Assembly: GCA_964353255.1 (NCBI GenBank)
Contig: CAYGVJ010000030.1
Coordinates: forward strand, 1 to 42,266
From: VFZS01 sp964353255
Lineage (GTDB): Bacteria > Acidobacteriota > Terriglobia > Bryobacterales > Bryobacteraceae
Reading direction: 5' to 3'
Length of the DNA: 42,266 bases
Numbering within the stretch: the stretch's first letter is position 1; each line of letters begins with the position of its first letter. Shown piece by piece: positions 33,669 to 41,468 of the stretch. The notes below the pieces were generated by a model. That model saw nothing but the letters and a program-made list of their open reading frames with translations, ran no database searches and was not told where the DNA came from. Both the position numbers and the translations under genes were made by a program.

Positions 33669-35420
33669 ATGCCGACGATTTCCGGCCAGGTCGATTTCGG
33701 AGAGTTCGAGCTCGACCTGCAGACCGGTGAGTTGCGGAAGTCCGGCACGATCCTGAAGCTTCAGCCGCAGCCCGCCAGCGTTCTGTGCCTTCTGGTCAGT
33801 GAGGCAGGCAAGCTGGTCAGCCGGGAGGACATACGCCGCCGCCTGTGGGGCGAGTCCACGTTCGTAGATTACGACGTGGGGGTGGATTATTGCGTGAACC
33901 GCATCCGCTCCGTGTTGTGCGACAAGGCGCACGCCCCCCGGTATATCGAGACCGTTCCCCGCCGAGGCTACCGCTTCATCGCACCAGTCCAGCGCCGGCG
34001 GCCGTTTGCGGAGCCCACGTTGGCGGTGCTGCCTTTTGCGAACCTGAACGGCGATCCCGATCGAGAGTATTTCGCCGACGGCATCACGGATGCGCTGACT
34101 ACCGAACTGGCGCGCATCCGGGCGGTGCGGGTGATCTCACGCCAATCCGTACTCCATCTGAAGGGCAGTAGCCGCAAGCTGGATGAGATCGCGCGCGACC
34201 TCGGAGTGGACGGCGTTGTCGAAGGAGCCGCTTTGCACGAGGGCAACCGGGTCCGTCTGACGGCGCAGTTGATCCTGATGGAACCCGAGCGGCACGCGTG
34301 GGCGCAGACCTACGAGTGCGACATGTCCGCCGTGCTGCTGACACAGCGCGAGGCGGCGTGTGCGATTGCCGAGTGTGTAGCGGCGGCGTTGAGACCCGCC
34401 AGCGCGGCGGCACTGGCGCCGATGGCGGCGGGCCCAGCGAGCAACGGGCCCAGCGGGCACCCCGCAGCGGAAATCGTCGAGGCCTACCTCAAAGCCCGCT
34501 TTGAGCTCGAAAAAGCGAGTGCGGAAGGCCTCGTGAAGGCTCTCCAGTACTTCAGGGAGATCACGCTCAAAGCTCCGGATTTCGCGCCGGGGCTCGCCTG
34601 GCATTCCGCGTGTCTTATGGCCCTGGGTTTCTTCGGACACGCGCCGAGCCGTGAGGTGTTCCCCAGCGCGAAGCAGTTGGCATTGCAAGCCGTCGCCGCC
34701 GATGACAGCCTCAGTGAGGCACATCAGGTTCTGGCCTGGATGAACTGGCTCCTCGACTGGGACCTGGCCGCCGCCGAGCAGGAGTTCCGGCGGGCTATTG
34801 AACTGAGCCCAAGCAATCCGTTGGCTCATGATTCCTACGGGACGCTTCTATCCTGCACCGCGCGGCATTCCGAGGCGATCGCCGAGGCTCAGTACGCGTT
34901 GAGGCTGAATCCCACTTCGCTCCTCCCGAATCAGGTGGCTGCCTGGTTCTACATTCAGGCATCTCAGGACGCCCAGGCGGAAGCGCACGCCAGGCGGACG
35001 ATCGAATTCTTTCCGGATTCCCTTCAGCCGCATTTCGTGCTCGGATGGGCCACGTGGCGCCAGGGCAGGGCGGAGGAGGCGGTTGCCGCATTTGAGAAGG
35101 CTCTCAGCCTCTCGCGCGAAGCGTTATCGCTCTCTTTTCTGGGCCACGTTTATGCCCGCCTCGGCCGCCGTGACGAAGCCATGCGCCTCCTCCGAGAACT
35201 CGAGCAGCTTTTCGCTCAGGGCCGTGCTTCGCCCATTGCGTTTGTCGTCCTTTACGCGGGCCTCGGCGATGCCGATGCGGCTTTCGAATGGCTCGAAACG
35301 GCCTATCGGCTCAGATGCGATATACAGTATCTCAGCACAGGTTTTCCGGGAATCGATCCGCTTCGCTCGGACCCGCGCTTTGCCGATCTCGTCCGCCGCA
35401 TGGAAATCTCGCCGCCGTAA
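33669..35420 (+). CDS. Winged-helix / TPR transcriptional regulator (CadC-like)
   Basis: A 583-residue regulator. Residues 1-105 form an OmpR/CadC-type winged helix (VDFGEFELDLQTGELRKSG, SREDIRRRLWG, VDYCVNRIRSVLCD, IETVPRRGYRFIAPV). Then comes a TolB/FlgO-like domain at about 115-245 (LAVLPFANLNGDPDREYFAD, GITDALTTELARI, VISRQSVLHLKGSSRKLDE). At least six TPR-like helical repeats follow to the C-terminus. No membrane span is visible between the DNA-binding and sensory parts, unlike classical CadC, so it is probably cytosolic. This architecture is abundant in Acidobacteriota. It is divergent from the secreted two-repeat gene and close to the GH106 array; control of either is plausible but not shown. 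The start at 33669 is set by the promoter position. Confidence 0.85.
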   Translation: MPTISGQVDFGEFELDLQTGELRKSGTILKLQPQPASVLCLLVSEAGKLVSREDIRRRLWGESTFVDYDVGVDYCVNRIRSVLCDKAHAPRYIETVPRRGYRFIAPVQRRRPFAEPTLAVLPFANLNGDPDREYFADGITDALTTELARIRAVRVISRQSVLHLKGSSRKLDEIARDLGVDGVVEGAALHEGNRVRLTAQLILMEPERHAWAQTYECDMSAVLLTQREAACAIAECVAAALRPASAAALAPMAAGPASNGPSGHPAAEIVEAYLKARFELEKASAEGLVKALQYFREITLKAPDFAPGLAWHSACLMALGFFGHAPSREVFPSAKQLALQAVAADDSLSEAHQVLAWMNWLLDWDLAAAEQEFRRAIELSPSNPLAHDSYGTLLSCTARHSEAIAEAQYALRLNPTSLLPNQVAAWFYIQASQDAQAEAHARRTIEFFPDSLQPHFVLGWATWRQGRAEEAVAAFEKALSLSREALSLSFLGHVYARLGRRDEAMRLLRELEQLFAQGRASPIAFVVLYAGLGDADAAFEWLETAYRLRCDIQYLSTGFPGIDPLRSDPRFADLVRRMEISPP

Positions 35421-35523
35421 CTGGCGCGAATGACACGATCGGATAACCGGACCTCCGCCTGTCCGAGCCAGAACCTCCCTCACGCCCTAGCGTTTGCCGT
35501 GGTCCAGTGCACCTTGAACTGGG

Positions 35524-35793
35524 GGCACGACCGCGGCCGGCAAGGGGGTGTTTCTGGACCTGGGGCGGGTGGAAGTGGGCGCGATGTTTGGTCCCGGCAC
35601 CGGAGGCGGCCGCAGCACCGGCGGGATCACCAAGATTCCGGACTGGTATGCCCAGGGCAAACCCAAGCCCCAGACCCAGCGGGGGGCTTTCACCACCTGG
35701 AAGTGGTACAGCAAGGACGACCAGCTGCTGGAATCCGGGCTGATCGGGCCGGTGCGGCTGCGGACGGCGGTGCGGCGAGCAATTGCCGTTTAA
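35524..35793 (+). pseudogene. GH106 C-terminal remnant 1 with internal deletion
   Basis: The frame reads TTAAGKGVFLDLGRVEV, which matches the jelly-roll segment of the GH106 genes (ATAGGKRLYLDLGRVEV in copy 1). It then jumps directly to MFGPGTGGGRSTGGITK and IPDWYAQGKPKPQTQR, and ends LLESGLIGPVRLRTAVRRAI before the stop. Compared with copy 3, about 55-60 codons between these blocks are missing and the frame is kept. Everything upstream of the jelly roll is gone. The DNA is closest to copy 3, even at silent positions. It begins about 100 bases after the regulator gene. A GTG at 35548 could start an 81-residue peptide, but no ribosome-binding site supports it. Confidence 0.85.
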
Positions 35794-35885
35794 CGTGGGC
35801 GCGGCCCTGGAAGGATTCCGGGGGGCGCGTGTTCTGGCCGCGAAAGGCGTGCTGGACCGTCCCCGCTGGCGTTTGGTTCTCCGAG
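35794..35885 (+). repeat. Duplicated 3' flank of GH106 copy 3
   Basis: The DNA after remnant 1 matches the DNA after GH106 copy 3 (about 32482-32575). Shared blocks include GGAAGGATTCCGGGG and GTGTTCTGGCCGCGAAAGGC, then GGACCGT and GTTCTCC, in the same order and spacing. The hairpin of copy 3 has changed here: its outer CCCC/GGGG pair is replaced by GCGC/GCGC, so pairing is partly retained. This shows that gene end and flank were duplicated together. Confidence 0.75.
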
Positions 35886-36109
35886 CAGGGCGTCTCTTGA
35901 TATCATCGCTTTGAAGTCGTCTGGCATTTCGTCGAACCAAGTGCCATGAGCAGTCCCCCGTGGAATCGGCGCTCGCGACTGGGGTTGTTCCCCGGTCGGC
36001 CGGCACCAAGGTTTTGCGACTACGTGGTAGGGGCCCTGCGCAGCGGACATTACAGCCACTGTACCGGGGTAAAGGCGGGGGCTGCGACACTTGCTGGCTG
36101 GAGCATCTC

Positions 36110-37042
36110 ATGCAAAAGGTGACCGTACTGGCGTTCCTGCTCGTGGCGTCTGCGAGCCAATCGGATCCCGCTCTGGCCCAGACGGGCGTCGGTAGCCGCA
36201 GGCCGCCAATCATCGACATGCACCTCCATGCCTACCGGCTGGACGACGGAAAGCCACCGGCAGTGAATCCGGTCACCGGGCGACCGTCCGCCGCGAGAAC
36301 GAGCGCCGAACTTCGCAACATGTCCTTGGCGGAGCTGGAGCGCTACAACATCGTGAAGGCCGTCGCCAGCGGGCCAGCAGATACGGTCGGCCAGTGGCGC
36401 ATGGCGGCTCCGGGCAGGATCATGGTCGGCGTGCTTGTGGACGCGGCGAACCCGCTACCTGATCTGGCAAGACTTCGCGCCGAGATACAAGCGGGTCGCG
36501 TGGATGTTCTGGGCGAGCTGGTCCTGCAACACAGAGGCATGGCGCCGAACGACGCTCGCCTGGAGCCGTATTACGCTCTCGCCGAGGAGATGGACATCCC
36601 TGTTGGGATCCACACGGGGATTGGCCCCCCGGGAACGCCGTACGACCCGTGCTGCCCGCACTTCCGTGTGACGCTCGGAAACCCGATTCTCATCGAGGAA
36701 GTCCTCGTTCGTCACCCGCGGCTGCGCCTGTACCTGATGCACGCCGGGGCGCCGTACCTTCAGGAAACGAAGGCAATCCTGTCGGTGTACCCGCAGGTCT
36801 ACGCCGATCTCGCGACGGTTGATTGGATCCTGCCCCGGGAGGAATTCCACAGCTACCTGCGGGAGCTCGTCCGCGCCGGCTTCGGCAAGCGGCTGCTCTT
36901 TGGGTCGGACCAGATGGAGTGGCCTGAGGCGATCGGAATGGCAGTGGAAGGGATCGAGTCAGCCGCCTTCCTGACAGAAGAGGAGAAGCGGGACATCTTT
37001 TACCACAACGCGGTGCGCTTCCTCAAGCTTGACCGAAAGTGA
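36110..37042 (+). CDS. Secreted amidohydrolase family 2 protein
   Basis: A 310-residue TIM-barrel metal hydrolase with a Sec signal peptide (MQKVTVLAFLLVASASQSDPALAQ). The metal site is complete by eye: Asp36-x-His38-x-His40 (IIDMHLHAY), His168 (PVGIHTGIG), His211 (LYLMHAGAP) and Asp267 (LFGSDQMEWP). This matches the amidohydrolase-2 / lactonase-decarboxylase branch (2-pyrone-4,6-dicarboxylate lactonase-like). In sugar clusters, members often open sugar lactones, which would suit an oxidoreductase pathway, but the substrate is not known. GGAG 7 bases before ATG 36110 supports the start and rejects the open frame from 35960. It is flanked on both sides by GH106 remnants, so it was probably embedded in the GH106 array. 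Confidence 0.85.
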   Translation: MQKVTVLAFLLVASASQSDPALAQTGVGSRRPPIIDMHLHAYRLDDGKPPAVNPVTGRPSAARTSAELRNMSLAELERYNIVKAVASGPADTVGQWRMAAPGRIMVGVLVDAANPLPDLARLRAEIQAGRVDVLGELVLQHRGMAPNDARLEPYYALAEEMDIPVGIHTGIGPPGTPYDPCCPHFRVTLGNPILIEEVLVRHPRLRLYLMHAGAPYLQETKAILSVYPQVYADLATVDWILPREEFHSYLRELVRAGFGKRLLFGSDQMEWPEAIGMAVEGIESAAFLTEEEKRDIFYHNAVRFLKLDRK

Positions 37043-37075
37043 CGTGCGAGTGGCTGCCTGCAAAACCCGGCGGCA

Positions 37076-37258
37076 GTCAAACCGAATGGCAAGGGCACCG
37101 GCAACGTGTGGAAGTTCCAGAGCAAGCCCACGCGGCCATGCCCGCGGGTCGCTTTCACCGCCTGGAAGTGGTATGGCAAAGACGACCCGCTGCTGGAATC
37201 CGGGCTGCTCGGGCCGGTCCGGCTGCGAACGGCGGTAAGGCGGGCACTCGACGTCTAG
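37076..37258 (+). pseudogene. GH106 C-terminal remnant 2 with a different internal deletion
   Basis: Beginning 33 bases after the amidohydrolase stop, the frame reads VKPNGKGTGNVWKF, which matches VKVNGEPIGNVWKF of copy 3. It jumps to QSKPTRPCPRVAFTAWKWYG (QGKPKPQTQRVAFTTWKWYS in copy 3) and ends DDPLLESGLLGPVRLRTAVR, then the stop at 37256-37258. About 65-70 codons are missing between the blocks, and again the reading frame is kept. There is no start codon in this frame, so it is not a gene. Its end points differ from remnant 1, so the two arose by separate deletions. Confidence 0.8.
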
Positions 37259-37328
37259 CGCAAGCACACCCGGCAGTTCGAGCTGCGGAACCAGTTATAC
37301 TGGGCGGACGAAAGGGACAAACGGAATC

Positions 37329-38966
37329 ATGGGCTGCCATTGTGCGGGTATTCTGCGTCGCGCCGCGCTGCTGGCGATTCTGGCCGGCTCTGGCGCGGCC
37401 CAGATCCAGGAGATTTCGGGAGAGCGGATTCGCGCGCACGTGAAGTTTCTGGCGAGCGACCTGCTGGAAGGCCGCGCGCCCGGTACGCGCGGCGAGAAAC
37501 TGGCCATTGAGTACCTGGCCGCGCAGTTCGCCCTGGTGGGGGCCAAGCCTGCCGGAGACAACGGCACGTACTTCCAGAAAGTGCCGCTGGTGGGGGTGGA
37601 CCCGCAGCCCGCCTCCGAACTGTCGGCTCGCGGAAGAGGGCGGACCGTGCGCCTGCGGTGGCTGGAAGAGTTTGTCGGCGCCAGCCAGCGCCAGAAGCCC
37701 CTCGATCAGTTCGAGGCTGAAGCCGTCTTCGTGGGTCACGGCATTACCGCGCCGGAGTACCAGTGGGACGATTTCAAGGGCGCCGACGTGCGCGGCAAGA
37801 TCCTGGTGCTGTTCACCAACGAACCGACCTCGACGGACGCGAACTTCTTCGGCGGGCGCGCGCTCACCTACTACGGCCGCTGGACGTACAAGTACGAGGA
37901 AGCCCTGCGCCGGGGGGCCCTGGGAGTAATCGTCATCCACACCACGCCGACGGCCGGCTACGGCTGGAATGTGGTGCGGACTTCCTGGGGCCGCGAGCAA
38001 CCCTCCGTGAAGCTCGCCCCGCGTGACGGGGCGCTGGCCTTCGCCGGCTGGGTGACCAGCGAAGCCGGCGAGAAGCTCCTGGCGCCTTCCAGGCACACTG
38101 TGGCCGAGTTGCTGAAGGCTTCCGAATCGCGGGATTTCCGGCCCATTCCGCTGGGCCTCCGGGTGCGCGGCCGCCTGGCGGCGAAAGTGCGCGAGCTGGA
38201 TACCAGCAACGTCGTCGCCAGAGTGGCGGGCAGCGATCCCGAGCTTTCCTCCGAAGCCGTGATTTTCAGCGCCCACTGGGACCACCTTGGGGTAGGCGCG
38301 CCGGTCAACGGCGACCCCATATACAACGGCGCCGTGGACAACGCCACCGGCTGCGGCATTCTTGTCGAAATCGCGCGCGCCTGGGCGGCGCTCGAGCAGA
38401 AACCCCGTCGCTCGGCCCTGTTTCTGGCGGTCACGGCGGAAGAGGGGGGCTTGCGGGGCTCGGAGTATTACGCTCTGCACCCGGCCGTGCCGGCCGGCAA
38501 GACTGCCCTGGCCCTCAATTACGACGCTTTCCCCCCCGTCGGGCGGGTCGCCGACGTCGTCCTCAGCGGCGCCGAGCGGACCACCGCTCTCCCGGTCATC
38601 GAAGGGGTGGCGCGGCGCATGGGTCTGGAGATCAAGCCTGACCCGCACCCTGAGCAAGGCAGTTACTACCGCTCGGATCACTTCTCTTTTGCCAAGGTCG
38701 GCATCCCCGCTTTCAGCGTCAAGACGGGCGACCGCATCGCGGGGAAGCCCGCGGATTTTGGCGAGCAGTTCTTCCGCGAGTTCAACAGCAAGCATTACCA
38801 CCAGCCTTCCGACGAGTACCACGCGGACTGGGACTTTGCCGGCCTGGAACAGATGGCGCGCTTCGGACTGCTGATCGGCCTGGAAGCCGCCAATCTGGAG
38901 AGGCTGCCCACCTGGAAGCCAGGTGACGAGTTCCTTCCGGCGCGGGAGAAGAGCGGAGTGAAATAG
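37329..38966 (+). CDS. Secreted M28-family zinc peptidase with PA domain
   Basis: A 545-residue aminopeptidase-like protein. A signal peptide (about 1-24) is followed by an N-terminal helical part (ERIRAHVKFLASDLLEGRAP). A protease-associated domain follows at about 120-290 (VFVGHGITAPEYQWDDFKG, VRGKILVLFTNEP). The M28 catalytic domain has all zinc and catalytic residues: His316 (SAHWDHLG), Asp337 (GAVDNATG), Glu371 and Glu372 (TAEEGGLRGSEYY), Asp399 (LNYDAFPP) and His491 (YHQPSDEY). It should trim peptides or modified amino acids in the periplasm. The ATG at 37329 has only a weak GGA upstream; a TATACT at 37296-37301 may be its -10 element. No direct link with the glycan genes is visible. 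Confidence 0.9.
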   Translation: MGCHCAGILRRAALLAILAGSGAAQIQEISGERIRAHVKFLASDLLEGRAPGTRGEKLAIEYLAAQFALVGAKPAGDNGTYFQKVPLVGVDPQPASELSARGRGRTVRLRWLEEFVGASQRQKPLDQFEAEAVFVGHGITAPEYQWDDFKGADVRGKILVLFTNEPTSTDANFFGGRALTYYGRWTYKYEEALRRGALGVIVIHTTPTAGYGWNVVRTSWGREQPSVKLAPRDGALAFAGWVTSEAGEKLLAPSRHTVAELLKASESRDFRPIPLGLRVRGRLAAKVRELDTSNVVARVAGSDPELSSEAVIFSAHWDHLGVGAPVNGDPIYNGAVDNATGCGILVEIARAWAALEQKPRRSALFLAVTAEEGGLRGSEYYALHPAVPAGKTALALNYDAFPPVGRVADVVLSGAERTTALPVIEGVARRMGLEIKPDPHPEQGSYYRSDHFSFAKVGIPAFSVKTGDRIAGKPADFGEQFFREFNSKHYHQPSDEYHADWDFAGLEQMARFGLLIGLEAANLERLPTWKPGDEFLPAREKSGVK

Positions 38967-38973
38967 GTCCCGG

Positions 38974-39456
38974 TCAGCCCCGCGCCAGCATCACCACCGC
39001 CTGGGCCTCGGCGGCGCGACCCTCGCCGACGGGGCCGAGCTTCTCGGCGGTCTTGAACTTCACGGAAACACCGTCGATTTCCAGGCCGAGCGTCGCGGCG
39101 AGCTTCTGGCGGATGGCCGCGCGGTGGTCCTGGAGCTTGGGGCGCTCCAGCAGGACGGTGGCATCGACGTTGACCGGGCGGTAGCCCTTCTCGGCCGCGA
39201 GCGCCAGGGCGTGCTGAAGGAACTGAAGGCTGCTGGCGCCCGCCCAGCGGGGGTCGGTGTCGGGGAAGTGCTGGCCGATGTCGCCCAGCGCCGCCGCGCC
39301 CAGCACGGCGTCGGTAATCGCGTGCGTCAGCACGTCGGCGTCAGAGTGCCCTTCCAGGCCGAACTCGGACGGGATCTCGACCCCACCCAGAATGAGCGGC
39401 CGACCCGGAACCAGACGGTGAATGTCCCAGCCCAGCCCCACGCGGCAGGCGCTCAT
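38974..39456 (-). CDS. ispF: 2-C-methyl-D-erythritol 2,4-cyclodiphosphate synthase
   Basis: A 160-residue IspF, the usual length. It catalyses CMP release and ring closure in the MEP isoprenoid pathway in the cytoplasm. Zinc ligands are Asp11 and His13 (GLGWDIHRL) and His45 (DADVLTHAITD). Other signatures are GGVEIPSEFGLEGHSDADV, LGDIGQHFPDTDPRW and VSVKFKTAEKLGPVGEG. It overlaps ispD by 4 bases (ATGA), so the two are translationally coupled. It is convergent with the M28 peptidase gene, with 7 bases between stops. Confidence 0.97.
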   Translation of the reverse strand: MSACRVGLGWDIHRLVPGRPLILGGVEIPSEFGLEGHSDADVLTHAITDAVLGAAALGDIGQHFPDTDPRWAGASSLQFLQHALALAAEKGYRPVNVDATVLLERPKLQDHRAAIRQKLAATLGLEIDGVSVKFKTAEKLGPVGEGRAAEAQAVVMLARG

Positions 39457-40169
39457 GAGGCGGCCTGCTCCTCAGCCAGGAACAGGCGCGCCAGCTCCAT
39501 GTCCGACGGCTTGGTGATCTTAATATTGCGGTCGCTGCCCAGCACTACGCTGACCTCCACCTGTTCGAGCCGCTCGACCAGGCTGGACTCGTCGGTGGCC
39601 GTGAAGCCGTCCTCGCGGGCTTTCTGGAAGGCCTGGCGCAGCAGGGAGAAGCCGAAGACCTGGGGCGTCTGAGCCAAAATGAGGCGCTCGCGGGGAAGCG
39701 TGCCGTGGATCTTGTTGCGCCGCACCTGCTTGATGGTATCCACCGGCACGATGCCGACGATGGCCGCGCCGGTCTGGGCGGCTTCCTGAAAGACCTTCTC
39801 GATGGTAGCCAGGTCGATGAAGGGCCGGACCGCGTCGTGCACCGCCACCAGGTCGGTGTCCGGCGCCAGCACGGCCAGGGCGTTCTCGACCGATTGGTGG
39901 CGGGAGTCCCCGCCTTCGACCAGCCGCACCGGCTGGGAAAGCGATCCCCCGCCGAGCAGCCCGGTCACCCAGTTCAGGTCTTCCCGGCGCAGGGCGACCA
40001 CGATTTCCGACACCGCTTCGCAGGCCACGAACTTGCGGATGGTGTGCAGCAGTATCGGCGAGCCGTCCAGCAGCATGAACTGCTTCCGGCTGGTCCCGGA
40101 CTTTTCGGCAGCGCTGCGCCCCATGCGGGTGCCTAGTCCGGCTGCCGGCAGTATGACCGCGACTTTCAT
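39453..40169 (-). CDS. ispD: 2-C-methyl-D-erythritol 4-phosphate cytidylyltransferase
   Basis: A 238-residue IspD. It transfers CMP to MEP in the step two reactions before IspF. The nucleotide-binding N-terminus is MKVAVILPAAGLGTRMG, with Arg15 and the lysine in SRKQF as catalytic candidates. VAVHDAVRPF and the ATDESSLVERL motif complete the family pattern. ATG 40169 is preferred because the first beta strand begins there; a GTG at 40199 would add ten residues without homology. It lies 74 bases downstream of the PIN/TRAM membrane protein gene, and all three genes run in the same direction. Confidence 0.96.
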   Translation of the reverse strand: MKVAVILPAAGLGTRMGRSAAEKSGTSRKQFMLLDGSPILLHTIRKFVACEAVSEIVVALRREDLNWVTGLLGGGSLSQPVRLVEGGDSRHQSVENALAVLAPDTDLVAVHDAVRPFIDLATIEKVFQEAAQTGAAIVGIVPVDTIKQVRRNKIHGTLPRERLILAQTPQVFGFSLLRQAFQKAREDGFTATDESSLVERLEQVEVSVVLGSDRNIKITKPSDMELARLFLAEEQAAS

Positions 40170-40243
40170 GATGGTTGAGCTACGATTGTATCCCGCCACG
40201 ATGCCGCCTGCTGAGCCGCGCCCGTCAGCCGGCGGCCACAGCG

Positions 40244-41314
40244 TCAGCCGCCCCCGCCCGCGCCGCCCGAGGCCGCGTCCCGCGGCGCCCGGTCGGGGCC
40301 TCCGTGCTGGCGCTCCTCGTACCGGGCGAATATCATCTTCCCGGCCGGTGTTTGCAGGACGCTGGTGACCGTGACATCGACGGTCTTCGAGATCACTTTC
40401 TTGCCGTTGTCCACCACCACCATGGTCCCGTCGTCCAGGTAGGCCACACCCTGGTTGTACTCCTTGCCCTCCTTCAGGATGAAGACCCGCATCGATTCCC
40501 CGGGCAGCACCACCGGCTTGAGCGCGTTGGCCAGCTCGTTGATGTTCAGCACCCGGACCCCGTGCAGTTGCGCCATCTTGTTCAGGTTGAAGTCGTTGGT
40601 CACAATCCGGCCCTCGTGCAGCTTGGCCAGCTCGATCAGCTTCATGTCCACTTCCCGCAGGTGCGGGAAATCCTCTTCCAGGAGCTCGATGGTCAGATGG
40701 GCCATCTTCTGGAGCCGCTGTAGGACGTCCAGGCCGCGCCGCCCGCGGTTGCGCTTGAGCGAATCGGACGAATCAGCCACCAACTGGAGCTCCCGCAGCA
40801 CGAACTGCGGGACGACCAGCGTGCCGTCCATGAAGCCCGTCTCCGCCACGTCGGCGATGCGCCCGTCGATGATCACACTGGTATCCAGGATCTTGAAGGC
40901 CTGCTTGCCGCCCTTGTCGCCGCGGAAGAGCCCGCCCAGGGCCGATAAGTTCAGCATCTCGCCCTTGCTGGCGCCCAACACCAGTCCGATGTAAGTCATC
41001 CACAGCAACAGGCCGACCTGCATGAACGGCAGTGCGGGATTGTCTCTGGAAAGGGCCGTGCCCAGCACCCCTGCCATCAGGAATGCGCCCAGGATTCCCA
41101 GGATCGAGCCCGTAGCCCCGCCGATCAGCCGCTTCAGGCTGATCTGCTTGGCGCGCAGCTCGAACAGGATGATGATGAGGCCCAGCGCCAGGCCGGCGGC
41201 CGCCCCGGCCAACTGCACGGGACGACCCGCCGTGTCCTTGAAGGGCGTCAGGAAATAGCCGGTATAGGCCAGCAGGATGATGAATGAAGTTCGAATGATC
41301 AGTGCATTGCCCAT
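40244..41314 (-). CDS. PIN/TRAM-domain membrane protein (YacL-like)
   Basis: A 356-residue membrane protein. Four hydrophobic segments occupy about residues 5-115. A PIN nuclease domain follows at about 140-255, with acidic residues Asp144 and Asp150 (ILDTSVIIDGRI), Glu175 (FVLRELQLV) and the Asp of VTNDFNLNK. A TRAM RNA-binding domain (about 270-330; ESMRVFILKEGKEYNQGVAY) and a short Gly/Ala-rich tail end the protein. The family is the YacL type; in Bacillus, yacL is also followed by ispD and ispF, so the gene order here is an old conserved one. The molecular role of YacL is not settled, but membrane-linked RNA cleavage is the usual inference. AAAGG lies close upstream of ATG 41314. Confidence 0.93.
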   Translation of the reverse strand: MGNALIIRTSFIILLAYTGYFLTPFKDTAGRPVQLAGAAAGLALGLIIILFELRAKQISLKRLIGGATGSILGILGAFLMAGVLGTALSRDNPALPFMQVGLLLWMTYIGLVLGASKGEMLNLSALGGLFRGDKGGKQAFKILDTSVIIDGRIADVAETGFMDGTLVVPQFVLRELQLVADSSDSLKRNRGRRGLDVLQRLQKMAHLTIELLEEDFPHLREVDMKLIELAKLHEGRIVTNDFNLNKMAQLHGVRVLNINELANALKPVVLPGESMRVFILKEGKEYNQGVAYLDDGTMVVVDNGKKVISKTVDVTVTSVLQTPAGKMIFARYEERQHGGPDRAPRDAASGGAGGGG

Positions 41315-41468
41315 TTCCGTTGCCTTTCTCCCCCCGGAGCGCGAGGAGAATCACTGACTAAGAAGCTCTAATGCTGCCCCGCTAGTTGGATATCACCCTA
41401 TCGGCTGAAGCATACCACGAAATGCGACGGAAGGATTCTGCCGGCGGCCAGTGGCACGGGCCTTCAGC

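Noticed and set aside
35548..35793. 81-residue open frame as a small gene
   Set aside because: It is plainly the end of a GH106 gene with an internal deletion. There is no ribosome-binding site, and the 3' flank is also duplicated from copy 3.
37155..38822. 555-residue minus-strand open frame opposite the M28 peptidase
   Set aside because: All catalytic residues of the M28 peptidase are on the plus strand. The opposite frame has no family motif.
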